Origin: a virus
Virus record (IMG/VR): IMGVR_UViG_3300004095_000016
Location: 1-22,486 of that record
Strand: one strand, 5' to 3'
Length of the DNA: 22,486 bases
Within the stretch, counting starts at the first letter, position 1; the number at the start of each line of letters is the position of its first letter. Both the position numbers and the translations under genes were made by a program. This document shows, piece after piece, positions 1-6,194 of the stretch. The notes under the pieces were generated by a model that saw nothing but the letters and a program-made list of their open reading frames with translations, was not told the DNA's origin and searched no databases.

Positions 1-111
1 GACGCATACGGGTACGTTAATAAAGTTGGTTTAGACAGAGTTTACGTCTATCAGAAGAAGATCTTCTCAGAAGAAGAACGCCAAATAAGCATTTTTAGCC
101 ACAGTCAATAA
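1..111 (+). CDS. C-terminal end of a LamG/concanavalin A-like protein (partial)
   Basis: An open frame enters from the left edge and stops at TAA 109-111, giving 36 residues. The piece GLDRVYVYQKKIFSEEER fits the last strand of LamG/concanavalin A-like lectin domains, which usually end in a pattern like 'D-x-V-x-I-Y-x-x-x-L-S-x-E-E-I'. Such domains bind glycans and are common at the ends of phage tail-fibre and adhesin-type virion proteins, so a role in host-surface binding is an inference. The start and most of the protein lie outside the window. The family call rests on one short motif; another beta-sandwich domain is possible. Confidence 0.5.
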   Translation, partial: DAYGYVNKVGLDRVYVYQKKIFSEEERQISIFSHSQ

Positions 112-123
112 GGGCTAAGAGCT

Positions 124-225
124 TTCAAGTTGCCTTGTACTGAGTAGCTAGGGTTAGCGCCTAGTTTTGTATGTACCTCTGTTGTTTACACTGCTTTATG
201 TGCCCTCAGTACAAGGCATTCAAGT
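124..225. repeat. 88-bp element with 14-bp perfect inverted ends, flanked by 7-bp direct repeats
   Basis: TGCCTTGTACTGAG (131-144) is the exact reverse complement of CTCAGTACAAGGCA (205-218). Directly outside each arm lies the same heptamer TTCAAGT (124-130 and 219-225), in direct orientation. The interior can fold further: CTAGG (148-152) pairs with CCTAG (160-164). Inverted ends plus a duplicated flank is the structure left by a transposition event (a MITE-like element), but 88 bp is very small and there is no coding capacity. The alternative is a structured RNA or processing site, with the long stem closing a branched fold. There is no T-run after the right arm, so a simple terminator is unlikely. 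Confidence 0.6.
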
Positions 226-332
226 TTATAGTAGGAATTTTTATTTGTGTTCAATAGTCTGTTCTTTGGTTACCTTAGTCGGTAATTGTCTCCCTGATCC
301 GCTAGTCATCGCGCTAGTACCCTATTGACATT

Positions 333-360
333 CTGATGAATTAACATCAGCTACTTTTTT
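333..360 (+). terminator. Weak hairpin with T-run
   Basis: CTGATG (333-338) pairs with CATCAG (345-350) around a 6-base AATTAA loop, followed by CTAC and six T (355-360). The stem is short and AT-rich, so termination would be inefficient. It abuts the ATG at 361 and occupies the place where an SD sequence would normally be. Confidence 0.35.
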
Positions 361-618
361 ATGACGCCTGAACCGTTCTTTGGTCTTTCTTTGGAAGAAT
401 TCAAATCTAAGGGAATGAAAATCTCGATAGAGCCAGGAGAAAAAGTCTTTATAAGAGTTTCATCTGTAAGTACAATTACAGGCGGTACAATTGCTTTAGC
501 AAAGATGCTGGCAGCGCAAAGTTCTCTAAATTCCTGGACGCAAGATTCTCTTAAGCCTGCTTTAAACGAACCTAAGAATAAACCTTACTACCGTAAGTTT
601 TCTAAGTCTAAATTTTAA
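361..618 (+). CDS. Small hypothetical protein (85 aa)
   Basis: This is an unrecognised protein. The first 40 residues are mixed polar and hydrophobic (a stretch around IEPGEKVFIRV looks like a beta strand), a short Ala-rich segment (IALAKMLAAQ) lies mid-protein, and the C-terminus is strongly basic and aromatic (KPYYRKFSKSKF). The ATG follows a T-run with no SD. The only internal ATG (415) has a GGG only one base away, which is not usable, so the start is uncertain. It sits 15 bases before the Ig-like gene in the same direction, which argues for a real gene. No function can be given. Confidence 0.5.
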   Translation: MTPEPFFGLSLEEFKSKGMKISIEPGEKVFIRVSSVSTITGGTIALAKMLAAQSSLNSWTQDSLKPALNEPKNKPYYRKFSKSKF

Positions 619-633
619 TTTTATTAGCATAAA

Positions 634-1068
634 ATGAACCCTCTTCACCTAGCACTAATTACGGTCGGGTTGCTTGCGTTTTATCTGCTTGAGCAAAAAC
701 TCATGCAGATAAAAAGTAATCAGCCCACCTTAACCCTCGTCGTTGCAAACAACGGCAATCTCAAAGTCTCAAAAGGAAAATCTATGACCGCTACTACAAG
801 TATTGACCACACCGTTTTGGTTTCTTTGGCTATCGCTGATGCTAAAGGTAACCCAACAGCAGCACCCGCTGTTCCCGTGTGGACATTGGACAACCCAACT
901 GTTGCAACCGTAGTTGCTGCTGCGGACGGCATGACCGCAGTGGTAACTCCCACAACTGTGGGTGTTGTTAATCTGACCGTTACGGTCGGCTCATTGACTG
1001 CTTCTGTTGCCATTACGTTCACCGCTGGCGCACCTGCAACAATCACTATTACCACAACTATTCAGTAA
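634..1068 (+). CDS. Ig-like domain protein with N-terminal membrane anchor
   Basis: The protein has 144 residues. Residues about 3-20 form a hydrophobic helix (LHLALITVGLLAFYLL) fitting a signal anchor. Residues about 50-140 read as one bacterial Ig-like (Big_2-type) fold: a V-P-V-W-T-L-D-N-P strand, an A-D-G-M-T turn, then alternating Thr/Val strands. Small phage Ig-like proteins usually decorate capsids or tails and bind surfaces weakly; a membrane anchor on one is unusual. The first ATG has no clear SD, whereas ATG 784 (residue 51) has AAGGA six bases upstream and would give a 94-residue soluble Ig domain. Both products may be made. A strong terminator follows 22 bases after the stop. Confidence 0.7.
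   Translation: MNPLHLALITVGLLAFYLLEQKLMQIKSNQPTLTLVVANNGNLKVSKGKSMTATTSIDHTVLVSLAIADAKGNPTAAPAVPVWTLDNPTVATVVAAADGMTAVVTPTTVGVVNLTVTVGSLTASVAITFTAGAPATITITTTIQ
773..786 (+). promoter_or_regulatory. Internal SD and second start within the Ig-like gene
   Basis: AAGGA (773-777), a 6-base spacer, then ATG 784-786 in the frame of the Ig-like gene. This is a better initiation site than the upstream ATG 634, and it separates the Ig domain from the membrane anchor. Confidence 0.5.
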
Positions 1069-1090
1069 ACCTGAATTTTAGAGTTGATAT

Positions 1091-1127
1091 AAAAAGGACG
1101 AAATGTTAATTCATTTCGTCCTTTTTT
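1091..1127 (+). terminator. Strong rho-independent terminator
   Basis: GGACGAAATG (1096-1105) pairs perfectly with CATTTCGTCC (1112-1121) around a 6-base loop, preceded by five A and followed by six T, so the arms can extend to 15 bp and the signal would also work on the other strand. It closes the unit ending with the Ig-like gene. Confidence 0.93.
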
Positions 1128-1150
1128 CGTTTTAGGTTTCTCAATTTAAT
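1128..1150 (+). promoter_or_regulatory. Post-terminator element, copy 1 (candidate promoter/leader)
   Basis: CGTTTTAGGTTTCT (1128-1141) follows the terminator T-run immediately and is repeated exactly at 18947-18960 after another terminator. CAATTTAAT (1142-1150) also recurs, at 18969-18977. Position between a terminator and the first gene of a 13-gene unit suggests a phage-specific promoter or transcript start. This is inference; no canonical -35/-10 pair is visible. Confidence 0.45.
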
Positions 1151-2816
1151 GACAATTAACTGGAGTTTAATCTTGAAAACTTTGGAAACCTACACACTTA
1201 CCGCATCGCAATTAGTTAACCTACTCCAGGTACTAGGGGCTTTAGTCGCAGACTACGTAGAGAACCCAACAAAGCCCATGTCTGCAGAGTTACGCCCGTT
1301 TGTTTCGGGCCCGCTGAAGTGGAAACAACTCCCTAGTCTGGATAAGACTGTTAACGTCTGTCTAAAAGGCGGCGATAAACTTAGCGCCTTGTTTGCGCTC
1401 TCAAACGAGATTAAAGACGCTTATCACGATTTCTATACGGTTAAAGAGTACGAAACACCTGAGCTGAATATGCTTCGCCAGCTTCGCTCTTATTTGGCAA
1501 CCGACTCTGAGAATGCCCTGACTTATATTCGTAAAAATGCAGCTATTTTGGGTTCCCCAGAGCTTGCTCGCATTTTGGTGCCTGCCGAAGTCGCTTCAGA
1601 CAAAAAGGCTTTGTCTAACACCGTCAAAAAACTTGTAGGTCGTGAAGGTACGTTCCTAACGCCGCAAGAAATTGAGATGTTGAAGTCCACCGACCCTAAG
1701 GGATTGGCGGCTTATCAAGAACATCGTCGTATGCACAATAAGGACTTTGCAGCAACCTTGTCTGCTTATGTGCGCTCACAGGGCAAAACCTTGGTGCCCT
1801 ACCAAGGTGCTTACAAATACCTAGTAGGTGAGGGTTTTACTCACTCTATGGTACCTGGTTTTACTGGCTTGATTGACGACTCCAATCGCTGGTATACGTC
1901 TAAAGGTGAACTCCTTAACGGTACGCCTAACCTAACTACCTACAGCAAAGTAGTAATGAACCCTGAAAAGGGTAGTGAGGACTCAAGCTGGGTCTTTAAA
2001 GCAATCAAACATGACGACTCTGGGGTGGCCTACGGATACACCGTTGGTTACATGGGCCAACAACGCAAGCTTAAAGCCGAGCATGTTAAAGAGCTTATTG
2101 TTAACCTGGATAAGATACAGGCAAAATGGCGTCAAAAGATAACAAAATTTTCTGACACAGATCCAATGTGTGTTGCAGCTGTCGTGCTAGAGCTCCTAAT
2201 AACATTTGCTGCTCGCATAGGTAGCGCACCTGGCCGTGGTTTAGGAACGCTTCTTGTTAAAAACGCGTCCATTGTTAACAATGGTATAAACCTTGCTTAC
2301 TTGGGTAAGGACTCTATTCCAACCAAACACGCCCTAAAGACTTCTGATCCTTGGCAAAAGAAGTGCATTGCCGCTTTAGAAATTATGCTAAAGGATAAAG
2401 TAAAGTCTGATTTCATCTTTACCTACACGGCTGGTAACCGCCAATTGCGAGTTACACCGCAAATGATTAACAGGGCTTTTCATGCCTTCGGTGCACCACA
2501 GACAGTAACAGTTCATAAACTACGTACTTTACGTGCAACTAACCTGTTTAATGATCTCTGCAATCAAGATGAAGAGAAGCGCCGTCCACCGGCCTCAATG
2601 AAAGAGGCTCTGGCTCGTTATAAAGAAATGACTGAAAAAGTTGGTAAGCTTCTCAATCATAAACGCAACGTCGGCGGAGAAACTGAAAAAGTTACTGGTA
2701 CAACAGCCGCCGTAAGCTACATTGACCTATCTGCCCAATTGGATCTCTGGGCACGTTGGGGCTTACGTCCTCCTATTGCTCTGGAGAAAGCTGCTAAGGC
2801 CGACAAAGGAGACTAA
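1149..2816 (+). CDS. Type IB topoisomerase-like / tyrosine recombinase-superfamily enzyme
   Basis: The protein has 555 residues. The C-terminal 210 residues carry the catalytic set of the DNA breaking-rejoining superfamily: R356 in ARIGS, followed by GLGTLL as in topoisomerase IB; K387 in YLGKDS (hairpin lysine); H456 and R459 in HKLRTLRAT; H504 in LLNHKR; and candidate nucleophile Y524 in SYID. The first arginine and SYI context resemble topoisomerase IB, while HxxR is as in tyrosine recombinases. Members nick DNA through a 3'-phosphotyrosine and relax supercoils or recombine. H504 to Y524 is 20 residues, versus about 9 in small viral enzymes, so there is an insert. The N-terminal 330 residues are not recognised. 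ATG 1149 has no SD; TTG 1173 has TGGAG seven bases upstream and may be the true start (547 aa). It is the first gene of the long unit. Confidence 0.68.
   Translation: MTINWSLILKTLETYTLTASQLVNLLQVLGALVADYVENPTKPMSAELRPFVSGPLKWKQLPSLDKTVNVCLKGGDKLSALFALSNEIKDAYHDFYTVKEYETPELNMLRQLRSYLATDSENALTYIRKNAAILGSPELARILVPAEVASDKKALSNTVKKLVGREGTFLTPQEIEMLKSTDPKGLAAYQEHRRMHNKDFAATLSAYVRSQGKTLVPYQGAYKYLVGEGFTHSMVPGFTGLIDDSNRWYTSKGELLNGTPNLTTYSKVVMNPEKGSEDSSWVFKAIKHDDSGVAYGYTVGYMGQQRKLKAEHVKELIVNLDKIQAKWRQKITKFSDTDPMCVAAVVLELLITFAARIGSAPGRGLGTLLVKNASIVNNGINLAYLGKDSIPTKHALKTSDPWQKKCIAALEIMLKDKVKSDFIFTYTAGNRQLRVTPQMINRAFHAFGAPQTVTVHKLRTLRATNLFNDLCNQDEEKRRPPASMKEALARYKEMTEKVGKLLNHKRNVGGETEKVTGTTAAVSYIDLSAQLDLWARWGLRPPIALEKAAKADKGD
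1161..1175 (+). promoter_or_regulatory. SD for an alternative TTG start of the topoisomerase-like gene
   Basis: TGGAG (1161-1165), a 7-base spacer, then TTG 1173-1175 in frame. The annotated ATG 1149 lacks an SD and lies inside the repeated post-terminator element, so the TTG may be the working start. Confidence 0.45.
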
Positions 2817-2817
2817 A

Positions 2818-4020
2818 ATGCCTATCATTGACCGCCGAGCAAATCTAACTGCCAATAACGCCAGAGCCGCTGACGTTGCTGCAAAAATGGTAGAGCACAT
2901 TGTGCCTATCCAACAGCAAAAAACAATGGCAGCTTTTAGAGTACAAGGCGTTCCTGGCATTTTGTACTCCAGGCTGTCCTCAGGCATGAAGTGTACGTGC
3001 AAGTCTAAAAACAATGAGGTTATTGCTCTGTCACCAGACGGTAAAGCCTCTAGTGGCGCTATTAACCGCGCACTGACAGGCGAGAATAATTTTGGCATTT
3101 CGGACTACAATCCTGAAATGTCGGATGATGAGTTTGCAGGTATTTTGGATACGCCCACTACGCCGAATGCTAGTGGCTTTACCTGGTTAGATAATAACAC
3201 CAACAAAGTAGGTAAAAACCAATTCGATATTGGACCTACTGTTGGAGATAACGGTCAAGATTCTCCAGATTTAGAAGATATGTTTAAGGGTTTTGACTTG
3301 TCAGAGTTAGGTCTCACTGACATATCTTGCCCGATTTGTTTTGGCACTAACTACGTTGGTGGCTATCAGTCTTTCAGAAACTTTCGCTTTGTCGCTGTAC
3401 CTTCGATGATGGTAACCAGCAGCTACTTAGAGCTGCCTAGCATGGCTTTATCCCCGGGTGTACACAGCGTGTCTGTTGTATTGCCTCAAGGTGCAACCAT
3501 TCTTGACGTCTTTAGGACAATGAATGGCAATCAAGCAACGGTGTCTAGTTTTACAATAGACAACCAAAGCATAAGTAGCGTAAGTCCTTTAAAGTTTTTT
3601 GATGGTAAGATGCACGTTATAACTATAACGACACAGTCGGCTATGACCCATCTAGAAATTCAAGCAGGTATGTCCACTCAGCCTGTCTACTTTGAGTTTC
3701 CTAAGAGGACTAAAAGTCAAGACATTAGTTTACTAGACCAATCTGACCCATTTCAAATAATTTTAAGTCCGGACGTTCCTAATTTACAAACGTTGGACGT
3801 AATAGCTGAATCTCAGTTAGGCAAACTTCTTATTGTGCAAAGTGTCAGTCCTTGGAATACACGCAATAGGCAAATGCTTGGGTGGGAGTGTCAGGTACGT
3901 GTGGCCCAACCGCAAGAGCTTTTTCAGATACTGCCAGTGCGCAGACATATAACCGGGCAAAAGGCAACTAATCCTGCGGCACCTAGCATATCACAACCCT
4001 TATCAGGTTTTCAGTTTTAA
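2818..4020 (+). CDS. Phage structural-type protein with paired Cys motifs
   Basis: The protein has 400 residues. The start is ATG 2818, preceded by AAAGGAG and one base after the previous stop; a longer in-frame extension to 2722 would overlap the topoisomerase-like gene by 95 bases and is not preferred. C59 and C61 (CTC) and C171/C174 (CPIC, followed by FGTNYVGGYQSF) look like two halves of a zinc site. From memory, a 'CPxC-GT-x-x-GGY' segment occurs in phage virion proteins near the neck or tail. A Ser/Asp/Gly-rich region lies between, and residues about 190-385 look beta-rich. This pattern, length and position favour a virion component, but no function is proven. The C-terminal tail is Pro/Ser-rich. 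Confidence 0.6.
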   Translation: MPIIDRRANLTANNARAADVAAKMVEHIVPIQQQKTMAAFRVQGVPGILYSRLSSGMKCTCKSKNNEVIALSPDGKASSGAINRALTGENNFGISDYNPEMSDDEFAGILDTPTTPNASGFTWLDNNTNKVGKNQFDIGPTVGDNGQDSPDLEDMFKGFDLSELGLTDISCPICFGTNYVGGYQSFRNFRFVAVPSMMVTSSYLELPSMALSPGVHSVSVVLPQGATILDVFRTMNGNQATVSSFTIDNQSISSVSPLKFFDGKMHVITITTQSAMTHLEIQAGMSTQPVYFEFPKRTKSQDISLLDQSDPFQIILSPDVPNLQTLDVIAESQLGKLLIVQSVSPWNTRNRQMLGWECQVRVAQPQELFQILPVRRHITGQKATNPAAPSISQPLSGFQF

Positions 4021-4064
4021 CTTTTCATTTACCCGATTACATCAACTAATGAATGAGATAAATT

Positions 4065-4421
4065 ATGTTAGAAAAAGTCAAACAACCTATTGTGCAGTTT
4101 TCTAAAGTGCCTAGCGTAGTTGCTTCTTTTGTTGCGGCGATTATATCCTTAGGCAGCCTAGTTGGCGGTTTTCTTTTTATAGACGACCGATATGCCCATG
4201 CAGATGAAGTTAACAAACTCTTTAAACGCACAGAGACTCAGCAGATTGAGATTACGCAACAACTTCAATCTCAGCTAACTCAATACAAAAAGAATCAGTT
4301 AGAAGATGCCCTGTTTGCTTTGCAACTTAAAAAACAATTCAACAAGGCTGATAAAGTAGATGACGCAATGATGTTGCGGTATTCTCAGCAGCTAAAAGAC
4401 CTGCAAACTAACGGCAAATGA
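4065..4421 (+). CDS. Small membrane protein with coiled coil (spanin-like)
   Basis: The protein has 118 residues. Residues about 17-40 form one transmembrane helix, followed at once by DDRYAHADEV and then a Gln/Lys/Leu-rich coiled coil to the end. One N-terminal anchor plus a periplasmic coiled coil is the layout of inner-membrane spanins (Rz type), and the RYAHADEV junction recurs, as I remember, in many phage membrane proteins of unknown role. No partner lipoprotein with a lipobox is nested in or after the gene, so the spanin label is only a possibility. The start ATG has a weak GAG upstream. A run of 8-bp repeats begins nine bases after the stop. Confidence 0.6.
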   Translation: MLEKVKQPIVQFSKVPSVVASFVAAIISLGSLVGGFLFIDDRYAHADEVNKLFKRTETQQIEITQQLQSQLTQYKKNQLEDALFALQLKKQFNKADKVDDAMMLRYSQQLKDLQTNGK

Positions 4422-4430
4422 AAATTAGAC

Positions 4431-4486
4431 AATCAAAGAATCAAAGAATCAAAGAATCAAAGAATCAAAGAATCAAAGAATTAAGG
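4431..4486 (+). repeat. Six perfect tandem copies of AATCAAAG leading into an SD
   Basis: AATCAAAG occurs six times in a row (4431-4478). A seventh, altered copy AATTAAGG (4479-4486) supplies the AAGGA SD of the gene at 4496. The array lies wholly between two genes. Octamer arrays of this sort can gain or lose units by slippage, and here that would change the length of unstructured A-rich RNA upstream of the ribosome site rather than a reading frame. Confidence 0.95.
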
Positions 4487-4495
4487 AAATAAACT

Positions 4496-5659
4496 ATGAA
4501 ACCGTTTCGCACAATTGACGAGATTAAAACATTCCTTAAGGCAACAAGGGAAAGCTTCCTTCAGGAGCAGGTGCTGTTTAATATTTCAGTAGCACGCCTG
4601 TCTAAGTCTGTCTTGACCGCTGCTGACCCCAAAATTATGGATATCTCTGGCGATAAGGACTTGAAGATTAAACGAACCAAGACCTTGAATGTAGACTTCC
4701 CTGTGGTTACTGTTCCCAACATGAACGAACTACAGAAGAATTACTCGCGCGTCTCAAAATATTCAGAGCAATACAAAAGTTTGATTGCCACAGAGAACGA
4801 AATTAAGATGAATTTTAAGAATGCAAGTAACAAGAATCTTGTTGCTTTGCTAGGTTCTTTTACAAAGCTTAAAGAGGACATGGAAGCCGCAATGCGCGAG
4901 CTATTTGCCTTCCTGCATAAGGTAGCACAAAAACATGCTCCTAAAGAATATTTGGATTTTGTTACCAGTGTGGCTAAGAATCTAGAAGAAAACAAACACA
5001 TTGAGTGCGATTCTATTGATACGTTTACCTACGTTGCGTTGTCTAAGGAAGGTGAGCTCGTATTTGCAGGCTACGTAATTCTTAAAAACGCCGTGTCTGA
5101 CGACGGTAAGATTGCTCCTCATATCTACGTGACCATTAAGTGGACTGTTAAGGGTAACGTTGAGATTTTTGTAGAGCACGAGTTTGTTGCGCCCTCTCTC
5201 CTGGAGCACGGCAAAGTAGTTGAGGACACCAAACAGGCTGTTAAATCTATTGCTAATCAACTAGCCTTGGAGGGCTTCTCTGCGGAGATTGGGAATCTTC
5301 CAGTATCAATGCAGATTAAAGAACCTGCTGGCGGCTTGCGTCGCGAAGCTTTCTCGGCAAGTAAGAACATTGTAGACGTCCATGCCAAGCATGAAGAGCT
5401 TATTTTTGAATTGAAGCCCGGCCTAAAACCAAATGAGATTGAGGAAATCAAGGCTCAACTCTTTATGGAAGTTAAAGGTATGCGTAAGTCACGTAATGTG
5501 AAAATTCGTATGTCTCAAAAGGGTAACGATTTGACATTCACGTTTTCTAACCTGGACCAGTCTAACGGTATTCTTTTGCAGGATATTGAATTCCTCCAAG
5601 ACCGCTATCATCTAGACTCTACTCAGTTGCGTAAAATCGTTAATACCATTAACGGTTAA
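4496..5659 (+). CDS. Hypothetical protein (387 aa), Lys-rich, helical N-terminal half
   Basis: No family is recognised. Residues about 1-165 are rich in Lys, Glu, Leu and Asn with few prolines and look helical, with possible coiled coils around residues 75-140. Residues about 170-260 contain alternating hydrophobic strands (TFTYVALSKEGELVFAGYVI). The last 100 residues again mix helix and strand. There are no signal peptide, membrane segments, Cys clusters or nucleotide-binding motifs. It has a good SD (AAGGA) created by the last, diverged unit of the tandem repeat array, and a 12-base gap to the Nudix gene. Position suggests a cytoplasmic or virion-associated role; nothing more can be said. 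Confidence 0.8.
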   Translation: MKPFRTIDEIKTFLKATRESFLQEQVLFNISVARLSKSVLTAADPKIMDISGDKDLKIKRTKTLNVDFPVVTVPNMNELQKNYSRVSKYSEQYKSLIATENEIKMNFKNASNKNLVALLGSFTKLKEDMEAAMRELFAFLHKVAQKHAPKEYLDFVTSVAKNLEENKHIECDSIDTFTYVALSKEGELVFAGYVILKNAVSDDGKIAPHIYVTIKWTVKGNVEIFVEHEFVAPSLLEHGKVVEDTKQAVKSIANQLALEGFSAEIGNLPVSMQIKEPAGGLRREAFSASKNIVDVHAKHEELIFELKPGLKPNEIEEIKAQLFMEVKGMRKSRNVKIRMSQKGNDLTFTFSNLDQSNGILLQDIEFLQDRYHLDSTQLRKIVNTING

Positions 5660-5671
5660 AAGGAAATTAAA

Positions 5672-6193
5672 ATGAAACTCTTTTGCAATGCTTGCGGTAA
5701 ACCCAATAGCAGCCTCTTAAAAGGCTACATGGGAATGGTATGCGCTAATTGCCATCAGACAAACATGGAGCCTGCAATGCTAACCTCAGGCGCTCAGACT
5801 ATGGGCGGACATGGCGCTGGTGTAATGTTCTATTGTGAGCCTAAACAGTCTGTCCTTCTCCTGAAACGTTCAAACTTAGGTGACGGTGAAGGTACGTGGT
5901 GTCCCCCAGGTGGTGGTGTTGAGAATGATGAGACTATTCAAGAAGCCGCGCAAAGAGAATGCCGAGAAGAAATTGGGTTTGACCCTCGCGAGTTTACTTC
6001 GGTTTTGCATCATATGCATCGGGTTTACAATCCTGAAACTCACTATACTTTTCATAATCATTACGCTATAGTGCCTTATGAGTTTGAACCTAAGCTAAAT
6101 GAAGAGCATACAGACGCTAAATGGTTTACTACATTTCCTGAAAATTTACATCCTGGTTTTAAAAAGGCAGTAACTTCTTTTTACGGAGCCTAA
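5672..6193 (+). CDS. Nudix hydrolase with N-terminal zinc ribbon
   Basis: The protein has 173 residues. The Nudix box is complete at residues 81-103: G81, E87, R95-E96, E99-E100, G102 (GGVENDE...RECREEIGF). These residues bind Mg2+ and place a nucleoside diphosphate linked to another group (X) for hydrolysis. Residues 1-30 hold C5-x2-C8 and C24-x2-C27, a zinc ribbon like that of NudC-type NADH pyrophosphatases and related enzymes. The substrate (NADH, NDP-sugar, oxidised dNTP, RNA cap) cannot be read from the sequence. Phage Nudix proteins can clean nucleotide pools or act on capped RNA. SD AAAAGGA precedes the ATG; the next gene starts one base after the stop. Confidence 0.93.
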   Translation: MKLFCNACGKPNSSLLKGYMGMVCANCHQTNMEPAMLTSGAQTMGGHGAGVMFYCEPKQSVLLLKRSNLGDGEGTWCPPGGGVENDETIQEAAQRECREEIGFDPREFTSVLHHMHRVYNPETHYTFHNHYAIVPYEFEPKLNEEHTDAKWFTTFPENLHPGFKKAVTSFYGA

Positions 6194-6194
6194 T

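Larger units (their letters stand above)
112..360. other. 249-base non-coding stretch
   Basis: No convincing gene is seen here. The stretch holds the inverted-repeat element at 124-225, a 6-base direct repeat GCTAGT (301-306 and 313-318), an isolated TTGACA at 325-330 without a matching -10 box, and a weak hairpin plus T-run just before the next ATG. It is by far the longest gap between genes in the window; the others are about 200 bases or less. Confidence 0.7.

Noticed and set aside
131-218. tRNA gene in the 112-360 gap
   Set aside because: The closing stem is 14 bp, not 7, and no T-arm or anticodon arm in the right places is found.
325-330. TTGACA as a sigma-70 -35 box
   Set aside because: No acceptable -10 hexamer exists 16-18 bases downstream; the following bases form a hairpin.
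720-1055. 111-residue minus frame over the Ig-like gene
   Set aside because: It is the shadow of a Thr/Val-rich coding region with a Val/Thr-rich mirror product and no SD.
2722-2817. N-terminal extension of the Cys-motif protein
   Set aside because: It would overlap the topoisomerase-like gene by 95 bases without an SD, whereas ATG 2818 has AAAGGAG at proper distance.
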